Positions 7,968 through 16,400 of a stretch of DNA of 58,417 nt are shown piece after piece. The notes under the pieces were generated by a model. The model was not told the DNA's origin, did not search any database, and saw only the letters and a program-made list of their open reading frames with translations. A program made the translations under genes and the position numbers. Within the stretch, counting starts at the first letter, position 1. Every line of letters starts with the position of its first letter. This DNA is from a virus. The stretch is taken from the IMG/VR virus record IMGVR_UViG_3300023097_000004, positions 1 through 58,417 of that record, one strand, 5' to 3'.

Positions 7968-8512
7968 TGATTGTTGTGCCAGCAAAGCCAAGGAAGACAG
8001 CTACAAAGGCTGTAGATCCTACAGTAGAGAATCAGGAAAATCCTGGAACTTCTGAAGAGGAACGTCCATCTACTGAAACAGATACAGATGCGGCTGCCGT
8101 TCCACCTAAGATGGCACCAGCCTTCCCTGTAGATGACACTGTAGTAAATCAGGAGAACCCTGGAACTTTTGCAGTTGATCGTACCCCAGAGCCACAGATC
8201 GTAACTGATTCTGCTGGTATTGCTTATGATGTAAGCAAGGGGCCATCCCCTCAGCTAGTACAGGAGGATCGAGAGGAAGAGAAGAATCGTATTCGTCAGA
8301 CTACCGCAGCTCTAGACGGTCGCAGTGAGCCTACAGATGATGAAGATTACTTCACTATTAACTTCCTTGAGAGTGGACTTACTTACGCACAGACTGTGTG
8401 GAAGAAGGGTGAATTTGTTCAGGTTCATAAGTCTAAGGAAAAGCCTTGGATGAGTATGAGCGATGAAGAGCAGAAGCGTCGTTTCGGCGCTGTAAAGTTT
8501 GAAAGAAGGTAA
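7967..8512 (+). CDS. Hypothetical protein with internal NQENPGT repeat
   Basis: 181 residues, GTG start overlapping the previous stop by one base; a second GTG at 7976 is an alternative. The N-terminal half is Pro/Thr/Glu-rich and carries the segment V-x-N-Q-E-N-P-G-T twice (about residues 22 and 63), also visible as an imperfect DNA repeat near 8025 and 8148. The C-terminal 60 residues are a compact region ending W-M-S-M-S-D-E-E-Q-K-R-R-F. It may be a small structural protein with a disordered arm. Confidence 0.55.
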   Translation: MIVVPAKPRKTATKAVDPTVENQENPGTSEEERPSTETDTDAAAVPPKMAPAFPVDDTVVNQENPGTFAVDRTPEPQIVTDSAGIAYDVSKGPSPQLVQEDREEEKNRIRQTTAALDGRSEPTDDEDYFTINFLESGLTYAQTVWKKGEFVQVHKSKEKPWMSMSDEEQKRRFGAVKFERR

Positions 8513-8517
8513 CTAGC

Positions 8518-9057
8518 ATGAGTTTAACGCCACCAACTGTAGCGGACTTAGCTACTTTTACAGGTAGGGCCAGCAACACATTTGGCGACTTTGCTTCAGA
8601 GGCGTTAACTCAAGCTACCCTGCTATTTTACTTAGCTACTGAAATAGATAAGTATCCAACAGATCCTAACCTATTTAACTTAGCTAAATATGGAATCCTG
8701 GATATGGCTGACAGTCTTTATTTAAGTCAGCCATACAAGGAATCTACATCTTCACCATTCCAATCTGAGACAATCGGATCTTACTCTTATACTAGGCTTA
8801 CCAAGTCTGTGAAGAAAGGTAATGATACCGGAGTAACTTGGTTTGATCTTGCTGTAAGTAAATTACGTGCAGGAGGATCTGCAATCGGCTCATCTGGATC
8901 TATTGAGGGTATGGAATGGGATGGGTTAGAAGAGGGATCAGGTAGAGGCGGAAGAAACAAGATCGTAGGCGCAACAGGATCATATAATGATGATTTCAGG
9001 GGTGCCTGGGAAATTGATACTTGGCCTGAAGTAATTCATCATCACCCACTACCCTAG
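8518..9057 (+). CDS. Head-tail connector (adaptor) candidate
   Basis: 179 residues, first of four short genes between the capsid block and the tail tube. The N-terminal half is helical (T-V-A-D-L-A-T-F-T-G-R near 8-18, then A-L-T-Q-A-T-L-L-F-Y-L-A-T-E), the usual look of gp6/gp15-type adaptors that dock on the portal. The C-terminal part is Gly/Ser-rich. The call rests mainly on position and helical content. Confidence 0.55.
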   Translation: MSLTPPTVADLATFTGRASNTFGDFASEALTQATLLFYLATEIDKYPTDPNLFNLAKYGILDMADSLYLSQPYKESTSSPFQSETIGSYSYTRLTKSVKKGNDTGVTWFDLAVSKLRAGGSAIGSSGSIEGMEWDGLEEGSGRGGRNKIVGATGSYNDDFRGAWEIDTWPEVIHHHPLP

Positions 9058-9066
9058 GAGATTACA

Positions 9067-9483
9067 ATGAGACATTTATTTGCTTCTCGTGTAGAGATCC
9101 TAGAATCAGTTACTACAGTAGTAGATGCTGCAAGAGTGCAGACCTGGGCTAAATCAGATGATAACTTTGATCCAACATGTGCGCCAGGCGAAATGAAATG
9201 CAGACTTGATCTTATTTTCTTGCGCCCAGGAAAAGATGCACCTGCTCCTGTAGTAGCGGGAAGAAGTCCAGATCGTACGGGAGTAATGCTTTGTAGTTAT
9301 ACTCCCGCACTTCAAGGTGGACAAATCATTAAGGTAATCGATGGTCCTCATTTAGGTTCTATGTTTCTATTGAAGATGCGCCCTGACGAGGCTCAAGGAT
9401 TTAATGCTACTCACCATATTGAAGTTCAGGTTAATGAAGTAAACCAGGCAGGATTTGCATATCCATCAGGAGCGTTGAAGTGA
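9067..9483 (+). CDS. Head closure / neck protein candidate
   Basis: 138 residues, beta-rich, with G-E-M-K-C-R-L-D-L near 40-48 and G-Q-I-I-K-V-I-D-G-P-H near 85-95, a pattern seen in stopper/head-closure proteins (SPP1 gp16-like). Its end overlaps the next start by 4 nt (GTGA). The function is inferred from gene order: adaptor, stopper, tail completion, tail terminator. Confidence 0.5.
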   Translation: MRHLFASRVEILESVTTVVDAARVQTWAKSDDNFDPTCAPGEMKCRLDLIFLRPGKDAPAPVVAGRSPDRTGVMLCSYTPALQGGQIIKVIDGPHLGSMFLLKMRPDEAQGFNATHHIEVQVNEVNQAGFAYPSGALK

Positions 9484-9842
9484 TCAAGATAGAACGTACT
9501 TATGCTGGGATCGAGGCTGAGGTTAATCGCCTAGCTGATGGTCCATCTAGTGCTGACCTACTTGCCTTCGAGATCGTTCTAGAGGACCAGTTTAGGGCCA
9601 CTCAGGCTGCCGTACACGTTATAACTAGATCCCTGAAGGGTTCAGGTAGGTCTGAGTTTAAAATGGATAATAATTCCTGGCAGGGTGAGATTTCATACGG
9701 TGGCCCAACTACCGGAATCAATAACCCAGTTGACTATGCTGAGTATGAAAGAGAGCGCGAAGGTGCTCACGATTTCCTAGCACCAGCAGAGCGTTTAAGC
9801 TCAGGATACATTCAAGCTATGCAAGATTTCTTTAAGGGGTAG
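9480..9842 (+). CDS. Tail completion / neck protein candidate
   Basis: 120 residues, GTG start overlapping the previous stop. The pattern A-T-Q-A-A-V-H-V-I-T-R-S-L-K-G-S-G and the ending A-P-A-E-R-L-S-S-G-Y-I-Q-A-M resemble HK97 gp10-like neck proteins. Third in the connector series. Confidence 0.55.
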   Translation: MIKIERTYAGIEAEVNRLADGPSSADLLAFEIVLEDQFRATQAAVHVITRSLKGSGRSEFKMDNNSWQGEISYGGPTTGINNPVDYAEYEREREGAHDFLAPAERLSSGYIQAMQDFFKG

Positions 9843-9844
9843 AG

Positions 9845-10321
9845 ATGGCTGACACAGTACAAAAGGCAGCATCACTATTCTTGCTGACTAAACCAGATGT
9901 AGTTGCTGTAGTAGGTGAAACTGATGATGGTATCCCATTCATTTTCAGAGATGAAATTCTAGTCAATCTGGAACATGATCAGTATTCAGAGGTTAGTGCT
10001 CTAGTGCTTGAGGATGGTGGACCTTTAGCGGTTAATACTCTAACAAGATTTAGAGCACGTAGACTTCGTGTAACTATCTGGGCTAATGGTATTAGAGATC
10101 CTTTAGGTAACCTTACTAACCCAGGATCAGTTAAAGATAAAATCAATGAGACCTTCTTAGTTATTGATGAGTACTTGCATAGAACTGATTCATCTACTGT
10201 AATGTGGCATGATTTACGTACCATCAGTTCTGACAGAATCGGAGATATCTCTGAACCTGTATCTGTTATCGATGGTGACGGAATTCAAATAGCTACAGTA
10301 AACTATGCAGTATTTTTCTAA
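9845..10321 (+). CDS. Tail terminator candidate
   Basis: 158 residues, last of the connector series and therefore the expected place of the tail terminator that caps the tube. It has an alpha/beta layout with S-E-V-S-A-L-V-L-E-D-G and a late V-N-Y-A-V-F-F strand. Stop codon is directly followed by the CCGATA motif of the glycosyltransferase unit. Confidence 0.5.
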   Translation: MADTVQKAASLFLLTKPDVVAVVGETDDGIPFIFRDEILVNLEHDQYSEVSALVLEDGGPLAVNTLTRFRARRLRVTIWANGIRDPLGNLTNPGSVKDKINETFLVIDEYLHRTDSSTVMWHDLRTISSDRIGDISEPVSVIDGDGIQIATVNYAVFF

Positions 10322-10378
10322 CCGATAATACCTTTAGCTGACGAGATCCCAGGAGGATAAATGCTAAAGGTATTATTG
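10322..10378 (+). promoter_or_regulatory. CCGATAA motif and 14-bp inverted repeat clasping the glycosyltransferase start
   Basis: CCGATAA (10322-10328) overlaps the 5' arm ATAATACCTTTAGC (10325-10338). The 3' arm GCTAAAGGTATTAT (10363-10376) begins at the G of the start codon. The 14-bp repeat is perfect and extends by a G-U and a C-G pair. The SD AGGAGG lies in the 24-nt loop. Read-through RNA would have its start codon in a helix. RNA started about 7 nt after CCGATA would lack nearly all of the 5' arm. Confidence 0.65.
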
Positions 10379-11479
10379 AAGACACCTATGTCTGTGTATA
10401 CAGGTTATGGTAATGACGGAATTGGAATTGCTAGAGCCTTAATGCGTAGTGGTGCAGATGTATATTTGCAACCTACGCATGTAGATGCTCCGCTACCAGA
10501 GGATATTGCGATGCTTCTGACGAAGCGTTTAGTAGCTCCATTTGATTTGATGATTCACCATGTAGATCCAGCACAGCTTGGCCTTATGCCTGAAGAGCGT
10601 AGAGGTTCTAAGGTCACTGTGGGGTGGACAATGTGGGAGTACACCAATCTTAAAAACATGAAGGGCCGCTCTAAGCTAAAGAAGGCCCTAAGAAATTATG
10701 ATGTTATTTTTGGTTATGACGAAGTAACAAAGGCTTGCTTTGAACCTTATGCAGGTCCGAACAATACCTTAGGAGTTCTACAGGGTGGATACCTACCTGA
10801 GAATTGGCCTAAGGTAGAGCGTGATTGGTTCAGTAATCGCTTTGGATTTGCTATGTGTGGAGTTCTTAACGATCGTAAAGATCCGTTTGTATCTATTATG
10901 GCATTCAAGGAACTTAAAGAAGAATATCCTGAAGAGTTTGAACCTGCCGAGCTGCATTTAAAGACCGTAGCACCAGGTTTGCATTCAGCTATGGAGCAGT
11001 GGGTACCTAAACTTCGTGTTCATTATGCATCTTGGCCTGAGGATGTTCTTAAAGAATTCTACAGTATGCAGCATGTACTACTAGCTCCCTCTCGCGGAGA
11101 AGGTAAAAATATGCCAGCATTAGAATTTCAATCAATGGGTGGAGCAGTTATCGCCACTAATTGGGGTGGGCATACTGGATGGCTATCTTCGGAATATGCA
11201 TATCCTCTTGATTATAGATTAGCTCCTGTAGATTTTGATTTTCCTGATACCTACAATGCCAGGGCCGATAAGGATCACATGAAGCAGCTCATGCTTCACA
11301 CCTTTAGAAATCGTGCAGAGGTAAAGCAGAAAGCTGATCTTGCAGCAGAGATCATTCCTCAAATGATGAGCTGGGATAGCGTAGTAAATCGCTTATACCA
11401 GAAGGTTGGTCAGCTTATTCCTGGCAAGGGGACAGAAGTTTATCAGAAATCACTTATGTCAGGAGCTAACAATGAATGA
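10361..11479 (+). CDS. GT-B fold glycosyltransferase
   Basis: 372 residues. N-terminal Rossmann-like half with G-Y-G-N-D-G-I-G-I-A-R-A-L near 17-29, the usual acceptor-side glycine loop. C-terminal half with A-P-S-R-G-E-G-K-N-M-P-A-L-E near 244-257, which is the E-x7-E donor-binding motif of GT4-like enzymes. It sits between the tail terminator and the tail tube genes with its own motif and hairpin. Phage enzymes in this position have been linked to glycosylation of capsid or tail proteins in mycobacteriophages; that role here is inference. DNA or cell-wall glycosylation cannot be excluded. Confidence 0.82.
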   Translation: MLKVLLKTPMSVYTGYGNDGIGIARALMRSGADVYLQPTHVDAPLPEDIAMLLTKRLVAPFDLMIHHVDPAQLGLMPEERRGSKVTVGWTMWEYTNLKNMKGRSKLKKALRNYDVIFGYDEVTKACFEPYAGPNNTLGVLQGGYLPENWPKVERDWFSNRFGFAMCGVLNDRKDPFVSIMAFKELKEEYPEEFEPAELHLKTVAPGLHSAMEQWVPKLRVHYASWPEDVLKEFYSMQHVLLAPSRGEGKNMPALEFQSMGGAVIATNWGGHTGWLSSEYAYPLDYRLAPVDFDFPDTYNARADKDHMKQLMLHTFRNRAEVKQKADLAAEIIPQMMSWDSVVNRLYQKVGQLIPGKGTEVYQKSLMSGANNE

Positions 11480-11750
11480 AGATAAAGAGAGTTGGACTTT
11501 ACCTTGCTTCTCTGAAAAAAGCCCAGCTTTTGTAAAAGACGGCATTGAAATACGATGCCCAGGTAAATTCAAGAAGCTGTTTCTGGTATTGCTTCAGGAC
11601 CATATGCCCGAGCCAGGTACCTACATGGAGATTGCCTGTGCTGATTGTGCCAAGTGGGCAAGAGCAAACGGAGCACCAGGAACTAAGAGGTTACTACATT
11701 ACTACGATACTACAGGTAAATGCGTCGCTAGTAAGGCAACTAGTTCTTAA
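11472..11750 (+). CDS. Small Cys-containing protein
   Basis: 92 residues from an ATG with AGGAG 6 nt upstream, overlapping the end of the glycosyltransferase gene by 8 nt. Cysteines occur at L-P-C-F, E-I-R-C-P and E-I-A-C-A-D-C-A-K-W, so a zinc ribbon is possible, reminiscent of small Com-like regulators, but spacing is irregular. Function unknown; it is tightly coupled to the glycosyltransferase. Confidence 0.55.
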   Translation: MNEDKESWTLPCFSEKSPAFVKDGIEIRCPGKFKKLFLVLLQDHMPEPGTYMEIACADCAKWARANGAPGTKRLLHYYDTTGKCVASKATSS

Positions 11751-11779
11751 TTAATTACATCAGAACAATAAGGGTTTGA

Positions 11780-11823
11780 CCGATGATATAAAAGAATACT
11801 AGTAGAGGGTTACATTTCCCTCT
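11780..11823 (+). promoter_or_regulatory. CCGATG motif and leader hairpin before tail tube gene
   Basis: CCGATG (11780-11785) is followed 18 nt later by AGAGGG (11804-11809)/CCCTCT (11818-11823), a hairpin with loop TTACATTT. About 75 nt separate the motif from the GTG start. The hairpin would be within the 5' leader. Confidence 0.45.
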
Positions 11824-11859
11824 CACGTTCCATTTTATTTGGACAGAAAGGGAAAGACA

Positions 11860-12417
11860 GTGGCAGGATCAAATTTCGAAGGCTTCTCAATTAGCCACGC
11901 AGCCATCCTAGATGGAACTGACGGTACTGAGGAAGAGTTCGGTGACATTTTCGGTGTACGTTCTGGAACGATTGCCGCAGATACAGGTAACTATGATAAC
12001 ACTGGTGATGACTACGTTCTATCATCATGGTTCTGGCTGAACTTCGCCACAGTTACCGTTGAAGCTGGTTATCTTCCATTCAGGACTATTGGTCTTCTAT
12101 CTGGTGCAACTTTAACCTCTTCAGGTACAGGCCAGGGAACTACATATGAAATGGGTCTATGGGAAGAAGATTCCGTAAACCAGCCAGCTCGTCCGATGCT
12201 TATTCGTGTTCCATCAAAGGATAGCGATGGCCAGATTCGAGTAATGGACTTCATTCTATACAAGGTAATCTTTGGTCCTATTAACTTCACAGGACCATCT
12301 TACAAGTCTGGACTTCTACTTAACTACACAGGTCGAGCAGTTATTTCAGACAAGAACGAAAAGGGTGTAACCCTAGCTAAGCGTGCTATTGGCCGCGTAG
12401 TTAACCGTGCAGCGTAA
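11860..12417 (+). CDS. Major tail (tube) protein
   Basis: About 185 residues from GTG 11860, which has AGAAAGGGA 7 nt upstream; a TTG at 11839 has no SD. The protein is beta-rich with many Gly/Thr residues and D-F-I-L-Y-K-V-I-F near its middle, as in siphovirus tube subunits. It directly precedes the frameshifted chaperone genes, which fixes the call by synteny. Confidence 0.75.
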   Translation: MAGSNFEGFSISHAAILDGTDGTEEEFGDIFGVRSGTIAADTGNYDNTGDDYVLSSWFWLNFATVTVEAGYLPFRTIGLLSGATLTSSGTGQGTTYEMGLWEEDSVNQPARPMLIRVPSKDSDGQIRVMDFILYKVIFGPINFTGPSYKSGLLLNYTGRAVISDKNEKGVTLAKRAIGRVVNRAA

Positions 12418-12453
12418 TTAAAACTTAAAGCCCACTGAGACCAGGAGTCCAAA

Positions 12454-12990
12454 ATGGCAAAAGCAAGTCCAAAAGATGTAGATGTAATTATCAATGCAGG
12501 AGATTCTGTAGTATTATCTTCAGGAACTAAGGTCGTTATTCAGCCCTTAAAGGCACGACAGTTCTTCAAGTTACTACGTATCGTAACCCACGGTGCTGGT
12601 GGAATGCTTCTTAACGTTAAATTCTCAGGTGACGATACCCCTGAAGAGTTTGGCGCAAAGCTATTTGCTCTAGTTGGTTTTGCTATCCCTGATGCTGAAG
12701 ATGAGGTTATCGACTTCCTTCTAGCAATGGTTGAATCTGAGGGAGTAAAGGCAGGCCGTAACCTTAGCAAGGAAGAGAAGCAGACAAATAAAGAACTTAC
12801 TGAGTCCTTGTTTGAAGAGCTTTATAACCCAGAGCTAGAAGATGTTATTACCATCATTGAGGCAATCGTACAGCGCGAAGCTGAAGACTTGCAGGCACTG
12901 GGAAAACGTCTAATGAGCATGTTCGATCTAGCGAAGAAGACAGGCCAAGTACCTCAGACAATGACAGAGCAAGCGCCAGTAGCGGAGTAG
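12454..12990 (+). CDS. Tail assembly chaperone, short form (G-like)
   Basis: 178 residues upstream of the tape measure gene. Helical, with an acidic C-terminal half, typical of gpG-like chaperones that bind the tape measure during tail assembly. AGGAG precedes the start. A canonical slippery heptamer lies inside (12900-12906), giving the longer form listed next. Confidence 0.82.
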   Translation: MAKASPKDVDVIINAGDSVVLSSGTKVVIQPLKARQFFKLLRIVTHGAGGMLLNVKFSGDDTPEEFGAKLFALVGFAIPDAEDEVIDFLLAMVESEGVKAGRNLSKEEKQTNKELTESLFEELYNPELEDVITIIEAIVQREAEDLQALGKRLMSMFDLAKKTGQVPQTMTEQAPVAE

Positions 12991-13460
12991 TTCCGCATAT
13001 CCCTGGGATTGATCTAGTAGGCCCTATCTCAAGAGCGTTTAATGTCATCAGTTCTACTTATGGGTGGACTGATGACATTATTCTTGACCTTACTTTACGT
13101 CGTATAAGGCAAATCCTTGCGACTATTACCGAAGCCAGGTTCTTGGAACAAAGAGATCAGAGACTTCAGCTATCCTGGCAGACTAGAAATCTAGCTATGG
13201 TAGTAGCTGCGGCAGGCTCAAACAGCTCTGAGGAACTAATGAAGTTTGCAGCTAATCTGACGATAGATAAAGAAGAGTTCGAGCTATTCGGTCAGGGCGA
13301 TTTCAAACCCGTACAGATAGATAAGAAGGTAGCCGTTAACGCACAAACTCAAGAAGCTCAGGCCCAAAAGAACTATGAGGCTGCTGCTGATAGAAACAGT
13401 ATGGATATGCTAGCCATGTTCGGAATGAAACTATCAGAGGGTAAGCCAGGCCACGATTAA
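12454..13460 (+). CDS. Tail assembly chaperone, -1 frameshift product (GT-like)
   Basis: G_GGA_AAA at 12900-12906 is a textbook -1 slippery site in the reading frame of the short chaperone, equivalent to lambda's GGGAAAG. The -1 frame is open from 12885 to the stop at 13460 and has no good start codon of its own. Slippage after codon 151 adds 184 residues, including G-W-T-D-D-I-I-L-D-L-T near the T-domain start. Predicted length is 335. The ratio of short to long product normally matters for tail length control. Confidence 0.85.
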
Positions 13461-13482
13461 ATGAAACCTTGGAGGTTGCACG

Positions 13483-16400
13483 GTGACTAGCCCATCAGGC
13501 TCAGAGCATGTATCTCGTTATCGTGCCCTCGCAGAGTTCGACAACCTTATCCGTGAGGCTAAGAAGGCTCAGCGCGCCCTACGTGAATTGCGTGAAGAGG
13601 AAGCTAAGCTAAATGCTCAGTCTATGGCTGAGGATAAAAAAGTTGCAGCATCAAAAGCAGACAGAGCTAAGGCTGAAAAGCAGAGCGCTGATTCTGCTAA
13701 GAGGTCTGTAGAGGATCTAGGAAAGAATAAGGCTACAGCCGAAAAGGCTGGTGAAGATACTGGTGCATCCTTTACTAAGGGAATGGGCCGTAAGCTAGAG
13801 CAGGATTCCAAGAGTGGATCTAATGCTCAATTCCTATCTGCTGCAACAAAGGCATTAAGCCAGGCATTTGCTAAAGCTGGAGATGAATCCGGAGCAGGTT
13901 TCGTAGGTAATGTTAAGAAGAAGATTACCAAGGATGCCCCCGAATTAGGTAATGACTCTACATTCAGTACTACGCTAAAGAAGATTCAAGATAAGTTCTC
14001 TAAGGAGGGAACTAGTACAGGTAATGCATTCGTACAAGGCTTTGCTACTAAGCTACGAGATTTGAATGCAACACTAAGCGTACTTGGTTTCGATAAGCTT
14101 GATTTAGATGTAGACACTGAAGATGCCAAGCAGGCAATGAAGTCTGTAGAGTTAGAACTTCGTAAGCTAGGACATGAATCAGCTAATCCTCAGGTTACTA
14201 TCGATACAACCCGAGCATTGAATAGTCTACGTGCTATTCAGAAGCTATTCAAGGATGAAGTTGCTGAAGACATCATCAAGGAATCTAAGAGAATCCAGGA
14301 TGAGCTTAAGATTATTGATGGGCTCCCTTCAGGTAGGGCATTCAAGTTCTGGGCATTAACTGCGCTATCTGATATGTCTCGTGTATTCAGTGAGGCCGAG
14401 AAGGGAACTACTGTATTCGAAAGGCTACGTAGAGCCGCTGCGGCAGGTGGAGGCGGTGGTGGAGGAAACTTTATCCAGTCATTTGTTTCTGGATTCGATG
14501 ACTTCTCAGAGGCAAGCTCTAAGCTACTACAGCGCCTAAGTCGAGTATCTGGCGAGCTATATAGAATGCCTGGACTTATCGGTGTAATCGTATCTGCTAT
14601 CCCCGCACTTGTTTCAGGAATTGGTGCTCTTGGTGGTGGAGCATTAGGAACTGCTAGCGCACTAGGATCACTTTCTGGATTACTAGCTGCTGGTCCTGGA
14701 TTGATCTTTGCATTTATTGGAGCTATTGGAGGAACTAAGCAAGCTCTTGGTGGAATGGCTGAGCTTCTAAAGAATGCTCGTCAGGCTAGAGAGCAGCAGG
14801 CTGAAGCTGAGGAAAAGGCAAGATTAGGAACTGAGAAAGCTCTTACAGCTACTCAGAAGTATGAGCTTGCCCTAAAGAACCTTGATCCGGCAACACAGAA
14901 GGTTACTGAGGCGTTTGTAGCGTTCACCGAAGCATATGCTGAAGGACAGAGACGTGTTAGCGAAAAGTTCTTTGTAGAAATTGCTGATCAGACTGAACGT
15001 CTTAATAAGCTACTTCCTATCTCAGAGAACTTCTTTGGTAAGTCAGCCTCTGCTGTAGGTAGACTTGCTGATGAAGGTATTAGAATGCTTACCTCAGGTC
15101 CGTGGAAGCGTGACTTTGGTATCATCGCTAATGAAAATGCTAAGAACATTGAGAATATGGGTAAGGCCGGTTTCGCGTTAATTAACGTGTTCCGTAATAT
15201 CGCCGTGGCTGCTGCACCATTTACTCGCTGGGTAACAGGAGCATTAAAGGATGGCGCTGAAGCATTTGCGGAATGGTCAGCTCAAGCTCGCTCTGATGGA
15301 ACTATTTTAACATTCCTTGATCAGACAACTGAATCCGCTCAGATTCTATGGCAGATCCTTAAGAACCTAGGTAATGTAGTTAATTCATTCTTCCAGTCTA
15401 CAGTAGATCAGGGACAGGATTACCTAAGAACTCTTGAGGATATCACTGGTGGATGGGCAGATGTAGCTGAGCAGCAGGAAGCAGCTAACTCACCTCTACG
15501 TAAGTGGATGCAGGATATTCAGCCAGTGCTAACAAGTATTGGTGCTCTTATCCGTGATCTAGCTCGTGGAATTGCTGGACTAGCATCTGACCAGGATAGT
15601 ATCTCTACAATGGTTGCATTGCTAGATACTCTACGTACTAGAGTTCTTCCACCTATTCTTGAAATTCTACGTCAGCTAAATGAGTCAGGAATTGCTGTAA
15701 CAGTTACAGAGGCAATTGGTGATCTTCTAGATGCTATCGCTAAGTTCTTGGATAGTGGAGCAACACAGGCTCTTAGTGTATTTGTAACTGTACTGGCTAG
15801 TTTTGCAGAATTATTATTCAACATCGCAGCTCTTCCTGGTATTAGTAATGTTCTAGGATCTGTTGCTGCTGGAGTTGCTGCTATTGCTGCGGTATCTGTA
15901 GTTGCTAGGTTTACAGGACTATTCAAGCTATGGGACTTCTTTACATGGATGACTCGTAACAAGGGTAATCTATCAGGTGCCTTTGCCGATGCTGCACGTG
16001 GAGCTGCCGGACTATCTACTGTTGGTGGACAGCAAGCATTACCTAAGAATATTCCAAGCACTGTTGGATCAGTTGGTGCAATCGGATCTGAGGTATTAGA
16101 TCAGCAGGCTAAGGCAACTGAACGAGTAGGTAACGCATCTACTAGAGCTGCTACCCAAACTGGTAGATTCGCAAGTGCTCTTAATGGTGTACGTGCCGCT
16201 GGAGGTGTAGCAAGAGGTGCATTAAGTAGCCTGTCATCATTTGTTGGCGGGCCATGGGGTGTGGCATTAATTGGAGCTACAGTTCTAGTAGGAGCTATCA
16301 CATCTGAATTAGCTAATAACAAGCAGGAGGCACAAGATACTAAGGATGCATTCCTAGCACTAAAGAATGCATACTCTGACCTATCACAGGGAGATTCCTC

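Noticed and set aside
11472-11750. WhiB-like or Com-like regulator
   Set aside because: Cysteine spacing does not match WhiB (no CxxCxxxxxC with the expected partners), and the Com resemblance is weak.
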